From positions 806,001-870,000 of the forward strand of contig JAEBUN010000022.1 in the NCBI GenBank assembly GCA_023014365.1: a DNA stretch of 64,000 bases. The letters run 5' to 3'. The translations under genes and the position numbers were made by a program. Below are positions 1 through 7,652 of this stretch, one piece after another (the first letter of the stretch is position 1; the number at the start of each line of letters is the position of its first letter). The DNA is from Lepiota brunneoincarnata (Eukaryota > Basidiomycota > Agaricomycetes > Agaricales > Agaricaceae). Below the pieces are notes generated by a model that searched no databases, was not told the origin of the DNA, and worked only from the letters and a program-made list of their open reading frames with translations.

Positions 1-135
1 TTTGCCCTTAAAACCGGCTGGACTATAGTGCTCCGTCGTCTCTAAGTCACGCCTAGTAGGACAAGACCAAGTCTGTATAGACATCTTGCCACGAACGCCG
101 TGCTACTCAAGAGCGAACCCCTAACCTGGGTAACA
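1..135 (+). repeat. 5' LTR, 3' part only (U5/R end)
   Basis: This stretch matches 7518-7652 with four substitutions and ends in TAACA, the inverted complement of the TGTTA that begins the 3' LTR. The first ~284 bp of this LTR lie before the window. Confidence 0.93.
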
Positions 136-136
136 A

Positions 137-148
137 AACACTAAGATA
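137..148 (+). other. Self-primer binding site of the retrotransposon
   Basis: AACACTAAGATA begins one base after the LTR end. It is the exact reverse complement of TATCTTAGTGTT at 7481-7492 in the LTR, which lies at the expected transcription start about 30 nt after the TATA box. In Tf1 of fission yeast the first 11 nt of the mRNA anneal to the PBS and prime minus-strand synthesis; the same geometry is seen here. No tRNA 3' end is needed to explain the site. Confidence 0.8.
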
Positions 149-471
149 CTCTTGCTGCTTATCCTCTGCTCGCCCTCTGCTCTGCCGACGTACTGAACGC
201 GTCGAGGTACTCTGTGTCGCCAATTACGACGTTCTCTGTAGCCGTTGCTACGATCCTATCCATTCCCCTCCTGCCATCAAACCTGGCTCACCTCCTCATA
301 TTCGTCTTTACGACAACTGCCACCCTCCTCGCCTATAGAATCATCAACCTAGAACTCGAACAGATCACGTGCCCCTGCCACTGCTGTGTCGTCAGATCGT
401 GGAACCTGTACTCAGGAATATCCATCGCCGCCCTTCAAATCTTCATACTTCTAGCGATAATTGATCGCTAG
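145..471 (+). other. Hydrophobic open frame without ATG, in frame with gag, ended by a TAG
   Basis: This is an open frame between TAA (142-144) and TAG (469-471). It contains no ATG; its earliest near-cognate codon in a good position is GTG at 214. The translation has two strongly hydrophobic segments (about nt 235-345 and 418-462) separated by a Cys-rich CPCHCC motif. It is in the same reading frame as gag, so a single stop-codon readthrough would join the two. It could also be plain leader sequence that happens to be open. No known domain is recognised. Confidence 0.35.
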
Positions 472-1119
472 ACACCCGCCACCACGCCACCAAAGAAATT
501 CTCGGCCCGAGAATCCCCATCACCTCCCCCTCCTCCCAAATCGAGAAACAGAATCTCAGGATCAGGAACCCAGAACCCAGATCCCAGAAGAAACCCTATC
601 CCCACTCAAACACCATCGCCGTTCTATCCTCCATCCCCATTCGATTCACCTACCCCACGTGCATCAACATCAACCCAACTCGTCACCACAACATACACTC
701 GAACAAGTTTTGCTGAAGAATTAGCAGAACGACAAAGAATACAACACGAAAAAGAATTAGAAGAACATTACAAACAAGAAGAAGAAAAACACAAACAAGC
801 CGAAGAATACCGTGCCAAAGTAGACCCATTAAACGACTACGAACTCCAAAGACTCAAAAACGCCCTCAAACAACCCAGAGGACTTTCCACATCAGAAGAA
901 AACTTACTCACACGCCACGAATACGCCGTAAATCAAGGAAAAACTCCTCAAACCGATAATGACTCAGACGTCTACATCACAGACGACAACCAATCAGACC
1001 CCGATCCACAACCACCCGCATTACCCGCACCAACCGTACCCTTAACCCTACCGGCCCCACCTCCCCGACCAACACAACCTCCATCACCACCGCCGCCGCC
1101 ACCCGGACAACTACAAATA
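472..1119 (+). other. Coding-like N-terminal extension of gag without an ATG
   Basis: The gag frame stays open for 216 codons upstream of the first ATG. The translation is protein-like: a proline-rich start, a charged helical stretch rich in E, K and Q at about 712-820 (for example AEELAERQ-like and EEHYKQEEEKHKQ motifs), an acidic DDN region, then a run of prolines before the ATG at 1120. From the predicted mRNA start the first ATG is at 959, opens a short out-of-frame ORF, and is followed by the gag ATG. Either translation starts at a non-AUG codon or the region is only structural leader. Confidence 0.45.
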
Positions 1120-2307
1120 ATGGCCGCCGCAGCTACCCCAAAGGAGTTAGGACTCCTCAAACCCATCGCCTTCAATGGAACTAGAAGACTATTCGAAGAT
1201 TGGATCTTCCAATGTGAAGTTTACGTGCTCGCCAATGCGACCACTTACAACACCGACCTCGCTAGGACTCTATTCGTCCTTTCGACAATGCAATCAGGAG
1301 ATGCCCGAGCCTGGGCTAGACAATACCTCCACGAGAGAAACGCCCAAACTCCACCAGGACAAACCATAGTCATGGAGTCATGGGACAATTTCACCGCCCG
1401 ACTTAGGGCCGACTTCACCCCAGCAGACGAACATGCGTACGCGCATACCAAACTCCAGACCCTGCACCAAACAGGCAAACCAATGACTGAATTCAATGCT
1501 CAGTTCAAAGAACTCGTCCGTCAATCCGGACTCACAGAAGATCGAACCCTAATCGATCTATATCGCAAAGCAATCGACCGCCGAATCGCCATGAAGATTG
1601 ACAAATCGGAAAACCCTCCGACAACCATCACCGCTTGGTATACCCGAGCCAATAAACTCGACGATAACTTCCGTCGAATTAATGCCCTCTACGGCGCCCC
1701 CAGAACCACGTTCCCCCAGAGGAACCAATACCAACCCAACCGCGGACTAAGCCGTCCAAACAACAACGTGCCCTATGCACAATTCTACCAAAGGAGCAAT
1801 GCTCCACGATTCACCCCACGCGACCCACACGCCATGGAAGTAGACCATGCTGCAATAGAAGAAGGATTCGAAGATCCTTACCCAGAAATCTCTCAACCGG
1901 ACTATGCCGAAGAAGAACTTCAAGATTCCTTGGAGATAGATGCCGTTGTCACTGGACAACAAATTAAAGCTTACCAGAACCAAGAATGCTTCCGATGCGG
2001 AGCAAAAGACCACTGGGTTAGCAAATGCCCTCAACCCTCTCAAGCAAGACGCTTCCCAGGAATGTGCACAAACCCCCCTCGCCCTGCGCGAAACCCCAAC
2101 CGTCCCTTCCCAGGACAACAAAACACTCGTCCCGGATTCCCGAACCGGAACGTCCAGCAATCCCCACAACGCAAGTACTCCCTTGCTGTTGCAGAAGTTG
2201 CATCTCAGATGCGCCAAATGGTCGACGACCTCGACCCTGAACTCCAACAAGAACTCCACTCTGCGCTAGCCGAAGACCCGGAGATGCGTCCCTTCCAGGA
2301 TTTTTAA
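1120..2307 (+). CDS. gag: Gag polyprotein (capsid and nucleocapsid) of the chromovirus
   Basis: The 395-aa ORF begins at the first in-frame ATG. Residues ~15-200 look like a retrotransposon capsid domain (motifs IAFNGTRRLFEDW, GDARAWARQYL, WDNFTARLRADF, FNAQFKELVRQSGL). This domain builds the virus-like particle. A CCHC zinc knuckle (C-x2-C-x4-H-x4-C, nt 1987-2028) forms the nucleocapsid that binds the element's RNA. A Pro/Arg/Asn-rich tail follows. The frame is open for 216 codons upstream, so the true N-terminus may be longer. Its TAA stop (2305-2307) sits in a run of five T, the probable site where ribosomes shift into pol. Confidence 0.9.
   Translation: MAAAATPKELGLLKPIAFNGTRRLFEDWIFQCEVYVLANATTYNTDLARTLFVLSTMQSGDARAWARQYLHERNAQTPPGQTIVMESWDNFTARLRADFTPADEHAYAHTKLQTLHQTGKPMTEFNAQFKELVRQSGLTEDRTLIDLYRKAIDRRIAMKIDKSENPPTTITAWYTRANKLDDNFRRINALYGAPRTTFPQRNQYQPNRGLSRPNNNVPYAQFYQRSNAPRFTPRDPHAMEVDHAAIEEGFEDPYPEISQPDYAEEELQDSLEIDAVVTGQQIKAYQNQECFRCGAKDHWVSKCPQPSQARRFPGMCTNPPRPARNPNRPFPGQQNTRPGFPNRNVQQSPQRKYSLAVAEVASQMRQMVDDLDPELQQELHSALAEDPEMRPFQDF
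2301..2307 (+). promoter_or_regulatory. Probable -1 ribosomal frameshift site, gag to pol
   Basis: The sequence TTTTTAA carries the gag codons TTT (2302-2304) and stop TAA. A slip of one base back leaves the phenylalanyl tRNA on TTT (2301-2303), and translation continues TTA-AAA into the pol frame. Pol is open from 2241 onward, overlaps gag by 67 nt and has no ATG until well past the protease active site. This makes frameshifting, not initiation, the likely route. No pseudoknot was worked out. Confidence 0.55.
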
Positions 2308-5300
2308 AACGGAACACAGACCGATGCGCCCCTGCTCGTTCCCAGAAGGACACTATATATTCTCACTCTCAGAAGGACACTTTCTCAATAAATTCTGTAC
2401 AACTACGACTCTCCCCGAATAAACGCTCTCTCTACCTACCCATCGAGATTTGGAGTGAACGGACATCAAAACCCGTGGCCATCACCGCCCTGATAGACTC
2501 AGGAGCCCAAGGGAACTTCATCTCCCACAAAGTCGTCGAACGACATGGTTATCAAACAAAACAGCTGGACCAACCAATTCCCCTCAGCAACGTTGACGGA
2601 ACTGACAATCAACATGGCAAGATCCATGAATACATCAAAATCAGAACCATCATTGATGGAAGAGATTGCACGCTAGAAGCGTACGTCACGAACACTGGTG
2701 AGAAAGACCTCATCATTGGATTTCCCTGGTTGGAACAATACAACCCCGACATCAACTGGAAGACCAAGACATTCTCCTGGAAACCACAAATCGACCACCA
2801 GGATTTCTCGAAACTCCTCAGAACCCTACGACGACCTGTCGAACTCAACTCCATCGCCATGGACATAATGGCTGGAAAAACCTCTCAACCCGAGGAAAAC
2901 CCCGAGGAATACGTCAACCTGTCAAGTGTTGACCTCGACACCTTCTCTCTAGAAAGAGAAATGAACCCCATGCTTCTAACCCCATTAGAAGTAAACGCCA
3001 AAGCGACACACGCCACAACGCTCCACAATGAGCAACATAATCCGACAAGATCGGCAAACCAAAAAGGAAAACAACCGGAATCAAACAAAGAACCACCCGA
3101 GATCCCTCGGAGATTCGCCCGATGGGCTAAAATATTCAACAAGAAAGCCTCCGAACGATTCCCACCATCAAGAACGTTTGATCATGAAATCGAACTAAAA
3201 CCGACATTCGAAGCAAAATCAATGAAACCTTATCAAGTGGCACCTGCCGAAGAAAAAGCATTGAAGGAATTCATAGACGAAAACCTCCGAAAAGGCTACA
3301 TCCGCCCCTCAAAATCCCCTATGGCATCACCCTTCTTTTTTGTTGCCAAGAAAGGAGGAGACCTCCGACCCTGCCAAGACTATCGTTATCTAAACGATCA
3401 CACCGTCAAAAACGCCTACCCAATCCCCATGATTTCCTCTATCATGGACAAACTCAAAGGAGCTAAGTATTTCACTAAGCTCGACGTCCACCTAGGATAC
3501 AATAACGTCAGAATCAAAGATGGCGACCAATGGAAAGCAGCGTTCAAGACTCCCATGGGTCTTTTCGAACCGACTGTCATGTTCTTTGGACTTTGCAACA
3601 GTCCCGCGACGTTCCAACATATGATGGACACATTATTCTCCGAAATAATGGAGAAAGGAGGAATCATCATCTACATGGATGACATCCTAATCTATGGTAA
3701 AACCCAAGAGGAAACCGACCGACTCACGGAAAAAGTACTGCAAATCCTGCAGGAAAACGATCTCTACCTTAAAACGGAAAAATGCAAGTTCAACAAACAA
3801 CGACTCGAATACCTCGGCATGATCATCACGCCAGACGAGATCAAAATGGATCCCGGAAAACTCAAGGGAATAGAAGACTGGCCAGTACCAAAAACAGTCC
3901 GACATATTCGGAAATTCATCGGATTCTGCAACTTCTACCGGAAGTTCATCCGCAACTACTCCCACCATACCAAACCCCTGAACCAACTCCTTTCCAAATC
4001 AAACAAATTCGAATGGAAAGAAGAACAACAGAAAGCGTTCGAAACGCTCAAAAATGAATTCTTAAAGGAACCGGTACTCCTCATGCCCGACTCCACAAAA
4101 CCCTTCGAAATAGAAGCCGATGCTTCTAAATTCGCATCAGGAGCTGTCCTATATCAATACGACATCAACGGAATACGGAAACCCGTATCATTCTATTCAA
4201 AGACGTTCGGACCAGCGGAACGCAATTATGACATCTACGACAGGGAACTCCTCGCTATTATCCGAGCCCTCGAAGAATGGCGCCACTACCTCCTTGGCAG
4301 CCCCCATACCGTCCGTATCAGAACGGACCACCAAAACCTCACATACTGGCGGAAACCCCAGAAAATCAACCGCCGACAAGCACGATGGGTACAGACCCTC
4401 GCTGATTACAACTTCAAATTAGAACACGTCCCAGGATCAAAAATTCCTGCACCAGACGCCTTATCGAGACGTCCAGACCACATCCCTGACGAGGACAACG
4501 ATAACGAAGACGTTACCATGCTTCCAAACAACCTCTTCGTTGCCACCACTGACATAGAAGATCAAAACTTGATCATAATACTCCCAGAACACCTCTTTAT
4601 CGCCACCGTCGATATGGAACTCCAAGAAAGAATCACGGAATCACCGAAATACGACGCCAGAACCACTGAAGCGTTCAAACTCCTAAAAGAAGCCCACCCT
4701 AACGCCGCCGATAAAGACTTCGGAACAGTCCCAACCTCAAACGGTTCACTCCTCACGTTCCAAGAACGTGTCATTATTCCAGAAGACCTTCAACTCAGAC
4801 GCGATGTCATCGCAAGGTACCACGACCACCCCACACGTGGCCACCCTGGAGAACAGGAAACGTACCACCTCGCCAAGAAAGAAGTGTATTGGCCAGGAAT
4901 GTCAACGTTCATAAAGAACTATGTCAAAGGCTGTCCAGAGTGTCAGCAACATAAAATTATACGCAGACCGGATCGCGCACCGACTCAACCGATCCCTCCA
5001 CCAGCATCTAAACGCCCATTTGCTCAGATCTCATGGGATCTTATCACCGGTCTACCACCTAGCGCCGGCCATAATGCAATATTGTCCGTGGTGGACCACG
5101 GCCTTACGAAGGGGGTAATTTTCATCCCAACCTCAGATCGATCAAACGCCGATGATATCGGACGACTATTAATAGAAAAAGTCTTTACCAGATTCGGACT
5201 ACCCGACAAAATCATATCAGATCGAGACCCGAGATTCGCCGCCAACTCCCTCCGACAACTAGCCAAACGCCTTAACATCCAACAGGCATTTTCAACCGCA

Positions 5301-6146
5301 TACCATCCCCAGACAGATGGTTCCACAGAACGATACAATCAAGAAATCGAGACCTATCTCGCTATATACTGCACCAGAAATCCCCTCGACTGGTCAGAAA
5401 CCCTTCCTATCGCCGAGTTCGCACACAACTCCAAAATACATGCCTCAAGGCAGAAATCCCCATTCGAACTCATCATGGGATATAACCCTCCACCGATACC
5501 CACGGTAATGGAAACTTCGAACTTTCCATCAGTAGACGAACGCATCAGACTCCTCGATGACGCCAGAAAAGAAGCACACGCGGCACACCAACTCTCCGCC
5601 GACATTATGAAACAAAGAACCAGAAGAACTGTCAAACCCCTTGAAACACATCAGAAAGTATGGCTAGAAGCCAAGAACCTCAAACTTCCCTTCATCTCCA
5701 ACAAAATATCCCCAAAACGACTAGGACCTTTCCCTATTTTGGAAGTCTTATCGCCACTCACATACAAAATAAAACTTCCGATCAAATGGAAGATACATCC
5801 GGTGTTCCACCGAAACCTCTTAACCCCATATAACGAAACAGAAGCATACGGACCTCATCCGATGCCACCACCACCAGACATCATCAACGAAGAAGAAGAA
5901 TATGAAATAGAAGCTATTCTCAACCACCGCCGATACCGGGGAAAACTCCAATACTACGTACATTGGAAAGGATATTCCCACACGGAGAACCAATGGATAT
6001 CCGAAGAAGAACTCCGCAATAACGCCGATGAATACTTGGAAGAGTATAAAGAGATACATCAACTCAACAGCAACGACCAGGAACTACCCAGAACCTACCA
6101 GAAGCAACTTCGCTCTACCAACAAACGTACTCAACAATGTCCATGA
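2304..6146 (+). CDS. pol: Pol polyprotein: protease, RT, RNase H, integrase, chromodomain
   Basis: The frame is open from 2241 to the TGA at 6144-6146. The aspartic protease active site DSG is at 2496-2504. Reverse transcriptase has the catalytic YMDD at 3672-3683, preceded by LRPCQDYRYLN and FTKLDVHLGYN. RNase H begins near 4100, with catalytic Asp at 4119. Integrase has an HHCC zinc finger (His region from 4821, CPEC at 4932-4943) and a D-D-E core with Asp 5037, Asp 5220 and Glu 5328; the last pair has the canonical 35-residue spacing. A chromodomain (about 5895-6060, WKGYSHTENQW) ends the protein; in chromoviruses it steers integration to marked chromatin. All catalytic residues are present. 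The start given is the first codon after the presumed frameshift, as no ATG is available. Confidence 0.93.
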   Translation, partial: LKRNTDRCAPARSQKDTIYSHSQKDTFSINSVQLRLSPNKRSLYLPIEIWSERTSKPVAITALIDSGAQGNFISHKVVERHGYQTKQLDQPIPLSNVDGTDNQHGKIHEYIKIRTIIDGRDCTLEAYVTNTGEKDLIIGFPWLEQYNPDINWKTKTFSWKPQIDHQDFSKLLRTLRRPVELNSIAMDIMAGKTSQPEENPEEYVNLSSVDLDTFSLEREMNPMLLTPLEVNAKATHATTLHNEQHNPTRSANQKGKQPESNKEPPEIPRRFARWAKIFNKKASERFPPSRTFDHEIELKPTFEAKSMKPYQVAPAEEKALKEFIDENLRKGYIRPSKSPMASPFFFVAKKGGDLRPCQDYRYLNDHTVKNAYPIPMISSIMDKLKGAKYFTKLDVHLGYNNVRIKDGDQWKAAFKTPMGLFEPTVMFFGLCNSPATFQHMMDTLFSEIMEKGGIIIYMDDILIYGKTQEETDRLTEKVLQILQENDLYLKTEKCKFNKQRLEYLGMIITPDEIKMDPGKLKGIEDWPVPKTVRHIRKFIGFCNFYRKFIRNYSHHTKPLNQLLSKSNKFEWKEEQQKAFETLKNEFLKEPVLLMPDSTKPFEIEADASKFASGAVLYQYDINGIRKPVSFYSKTFGPAERNYDIYDRELLAIIRALEEWRHYLLGSPHTVRIRTDHQNLTYWRKPQKINRRQARWVQTLADYNFKLEHVPGSKIPAPDALSRRPDHIPDEDNDNEDVTMLPNNLFVATTDIEDQNLIIILPEHLFIATVDMELQERITESPKYDARTTEAFKLLKEAHPNAADKDFGTVPTSNGSLLTFQERVIIPEDLQLRRDVIARYHDHPTRGHPGEQETYHLAKKEVYWPGMSTFIKNYVKGCPECQQHKIIRRPDRAPTQPIPPPASKRPFAQISWDLITGLPPSAGHNAILSVVDHGLTKGVIFIPTSDRSNADDIGRLLIEKVFTRFGLPDKIISDRDPRFAANSLRQLAKRLNIQQAFSTAYHPQTDGSTERYNQEIETYLAIYCTRNPLDWSETLPIAEFAHNSKIHASRQKSPFELIMGYNPPPIPTVMETSNFPSVDERIRLLDDARKEAHAAHQLSADIMKQRTRRTVKPLETHQKVWLEAKNLKLPFISNKISPKRLGPFPILEVLSPLTYKIKLPIKWKIHPVFHRNLLTPYNETEAYGPHPMPPPPDIINEEEEYEIEAILNHRRYRGKLQYYVHWKGYSHTENQWISEEELRNNADEYLEEYKEIHQLNSNDQELPRTYQKQLRSTNKRTQQCP

Positions 6147-7159
6147 ACAACCTCGACCTCGTCCGTCCCCAATCCACTCCCCCCTTCTCCTCCTCCTCCA
6201 CTACCTCTTCCGTCATCATCATTGACGATCCCAACGTCGAAAGAAACTCCCCGACTCCAATCCCAAAGCCTTGCCCATTCACGCCCTCCAACGCCTTCAT
6301 CAACGTCAGAGATGAAACTCCTGACCCCAACGCTACACCCGAACCAGAACCAATAGCCGCCTTACCAATCCACTTCCACACAGCCGGAGTAAAGAACATC
6401 GAACCAATCATAACAAGCGTAGAAGATTTACGCACCATCGCTTCAACTCAATTCCTTACCGACAAAGTCAACAAAGCCCCCATCAGTGACTACGACCGAG
6501 AAGTATGGTCAAACTACACCCATCATGTCAAACAAACAAAACTCCTCCACGATGCCTTCCACGCCCAACGAAAGTGGACCGAAAACTATGAGGCATTCCT
6601 CCTCACTCGTCAAGGACTCATGTCCCAAATGCCAAGAAAGAAACAAACCAATACGGCAAACCCCAACAAAAATACTCCAACCCCCACGTCAGGAAGGAAG
6701 AACCCTGTCGGAAACAACAACCCTTTCCGCAAAAATACCACCAAACCAACCCCAATACGGAATTCTCCCGCTCCTATCCAACAAATTCCAAACCCTAAAC
6801 CCAACGACAGATCCCGATGCATTCAATGCAAACAAATCGGACACTGGGCCATGGACTGTCCCCAATTCGCATGCCTCGGTTGCAAACAATATGCCCCGGG
6901 CCATTACTCATATGATTGCATCAAATATAGATGCCCACACTGCGGAGTATTCCAACCCCGCCACAAACAAACCGAATGCCCTTCGAAAGGAACAAGACAT
7001 ACACCATACAACAGACCTATGGTAACTCAAACCCAAAATACTCCATCCACCCATTACCAATACTCGGGACTCGAATACCCTGAGGAAGACGACTTCGACG
7101 ATGGATACGATAATATCGCCATGTCCAACATATGCGGAGAACCAGTAGGAGACTTCTAA
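6137..7159 (+). CDS. ORF3: accessory zinc-knuckle protein of the retrotransposon
   Basis: This 340-aa ORF starts at ATG 6137 inside the last codons of pol, and the overlap (ATG...TGA, 10 nt) suits termination-reinitiation. The N-terminal third is Ser/Pro-rich with an acidic VIIIDDP patch. A helical middle follows (DREVWSNYTHHVKQTK, about nt 6490-6600), then a basic Asn/Pro/Lys linker. Three Cys/His clusters lie at about 6818-6990: one canonical CCHC (C-x2-C-x4-H-x4-C) and two C-x2-C-x6-H-x4-C variants. The C-terminus is acidic. Ty3 elements normally end with pol, so this is an extra gene. A nucleic-acid-binding role, such as a second nucleocapsid or a chaperone, is inferred from the knuckles alone. 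It is not an envelope protein: no signal peptide or membrane segment is visible. Confidence 0.8.
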   Translation: MSMNNLDLVRPQSTPPFSSSSTTSSVIIIDDPNVERNSPTPIPKPCPFTPSNAFINVRDETPDPNATPEPEPIAALPIHFHTAGVKNIEPIITSVEDLRTIASTQFLTDKVNKAPISDYDREVWSNYTHHVKQTKLLHDAFHAQRKWTENYEAFLLTRQGLMSQMPRKKQTNTANPNKNTPTPTSGRKNPVGNNNPFRKNTTKPTPIRNSPAPIQQIPNPKPNDRSRCIQCKQIGHWAMDCPQFACLGCKQYAPGHYSYDCIKYRCPHCGVFQPRHKQTECPSKGTRHTPYNRPMVTQTQNTPSTHYQYSGLEYPEEDDFDDGYDNIAMSNICGEPVGDF

Positions 7160-7220
7160 GCTCCACTCAAAAACAACAGAAGGAAAAAGGACATAAACGG
7201 TTATAATGGAATATAACCTT

Positions 7221-7233
7221 AGAAACGGGGTAA
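7221..7233 (+). other. Polypurine tract of the retrotransposon
   Basis: AGAAACGGGG followed by TAA lies directly before the TGTTA that begins the 3' LTR. This is the expected position for plus-strand priming. Confidence 0.6.
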
Positions 7234-7235
7234 TG

Positions 7236-7364
7236 TTATCAGAAGTCCCCTTAAATTCCCCTTATCAGAAGCCTCACCGGAAGGAACTCTTATCAGAAGC
7301 ACCCAAGTAATATAAATAGATAGAAGACCTGTCATCCTGAAACCATCAGAAGAACTATCAGAAC
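7236..7364 (+). promoter_or_regulatory. Repeated TTATCAGAAG motifs in LTR U3
   Basis: Three exact copies of TTATCAGAAG lie at 7236-7245, 7262-7271 and 7290-7299. Two variants, CATCAGAAG (7344-7352) and TATCAGAAC (7356-7364), follow. Read on the other strand the exact copies contain GATAA, the core of fungal GATA-factor sites. Spaced copies upstream of a TATA box suggest an enhancer; the regulator is inferred. Confidence 0.45.
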
Positions 7365-7446
7365 AATCTATACTTAGATAGATAAGGATATGACTCACTT
7401 ACCTGGGTCCAGACATATATAGTAGGAGCACAGCCACACATAGTAG

Positions 7447-7492
7447 TATATAAGGATACTGTACCATACCCTTGTATCCTTATCTTAGTGTT
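7447..7492 (+). promoter_or_regulatory. LTR core promoter and predicted transcription start
   Basis: TATATAAG is at 7447-7454. About 30 nt downstream, 7481-7492 is the segment complementary to the primer binding site, which in self-priming elements is the 5' end of the mRNA. TATA position and primer complementarity thus independently point to a start at or near 7481. Confidence 0.7.
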
Positions 7493-7652
7493 ATACAGTT
7501 CTTGCCTCCTATACCTCTTTGCCCTTAAAACCGGCTGGACTATAGTGCTCCGTCATCTCTAAGTCACGCCTAGTAGGACAAGACCAAGTCTGTATAGACA
7601 TCTTGCCACGAACGCTGTGCTACTCAAGAGCAAACCCCTAACCCGGGTAACA

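Larger units (their letters stand above)
1..7652 (+). mobile_element. Ty3/Gypsy chromovirus LTR retrotransposon, almost complete
   Basis: The last 135 bp of the 5' LTR open the window and are repeated at 7518-7652, the end of the 3' LTR. Between them lie gag, pol and a third ORF in order. Pol runs protease, RT, RNase H, integrase, and its C-terminal chromodomain marks a chromovirus. The self-complementary primer site at 137-148 places it with Tf1/sushi-type elements. Coding frames of gag, pol and ORF3 are free of stops, and the LTR ends are nearly identical, so the copy is young and may be active. The 5' target duplication lies outside the window; the 3' flank begins TATAG. Confidence 0.95.
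7234..7652 (+). repeat. 3' LTR (419 bp)
   Basis: The LTR is bounded by the perfect 5-bp inverted ends TGTTA and TAACA. Its last 135 bp match positions 1-135. It contains upstream repeats, a TATA box and the predicted transcription start. The following TATAG is the candidate 3' target duplication. Confidence 0.92.

Noticed and set aside
461..724. 87-aa open frame overlapping the gag leader
   Set aside because: It starts at TTG, lies in another frame, and is less protein-like than the gag-frame extension.
6137..7159. ORF3 as a retroviral-type envelope gene
   Set aside because: No signal peptide, no transmembrane segment and three zinc knuckles instead.
7236..7364. Spaced direct repeats that could suggest a CRISPR array
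   Set aside because: Repeats are 10 bp, irregularly spaced and inside an LTR of a eukaryotic element.
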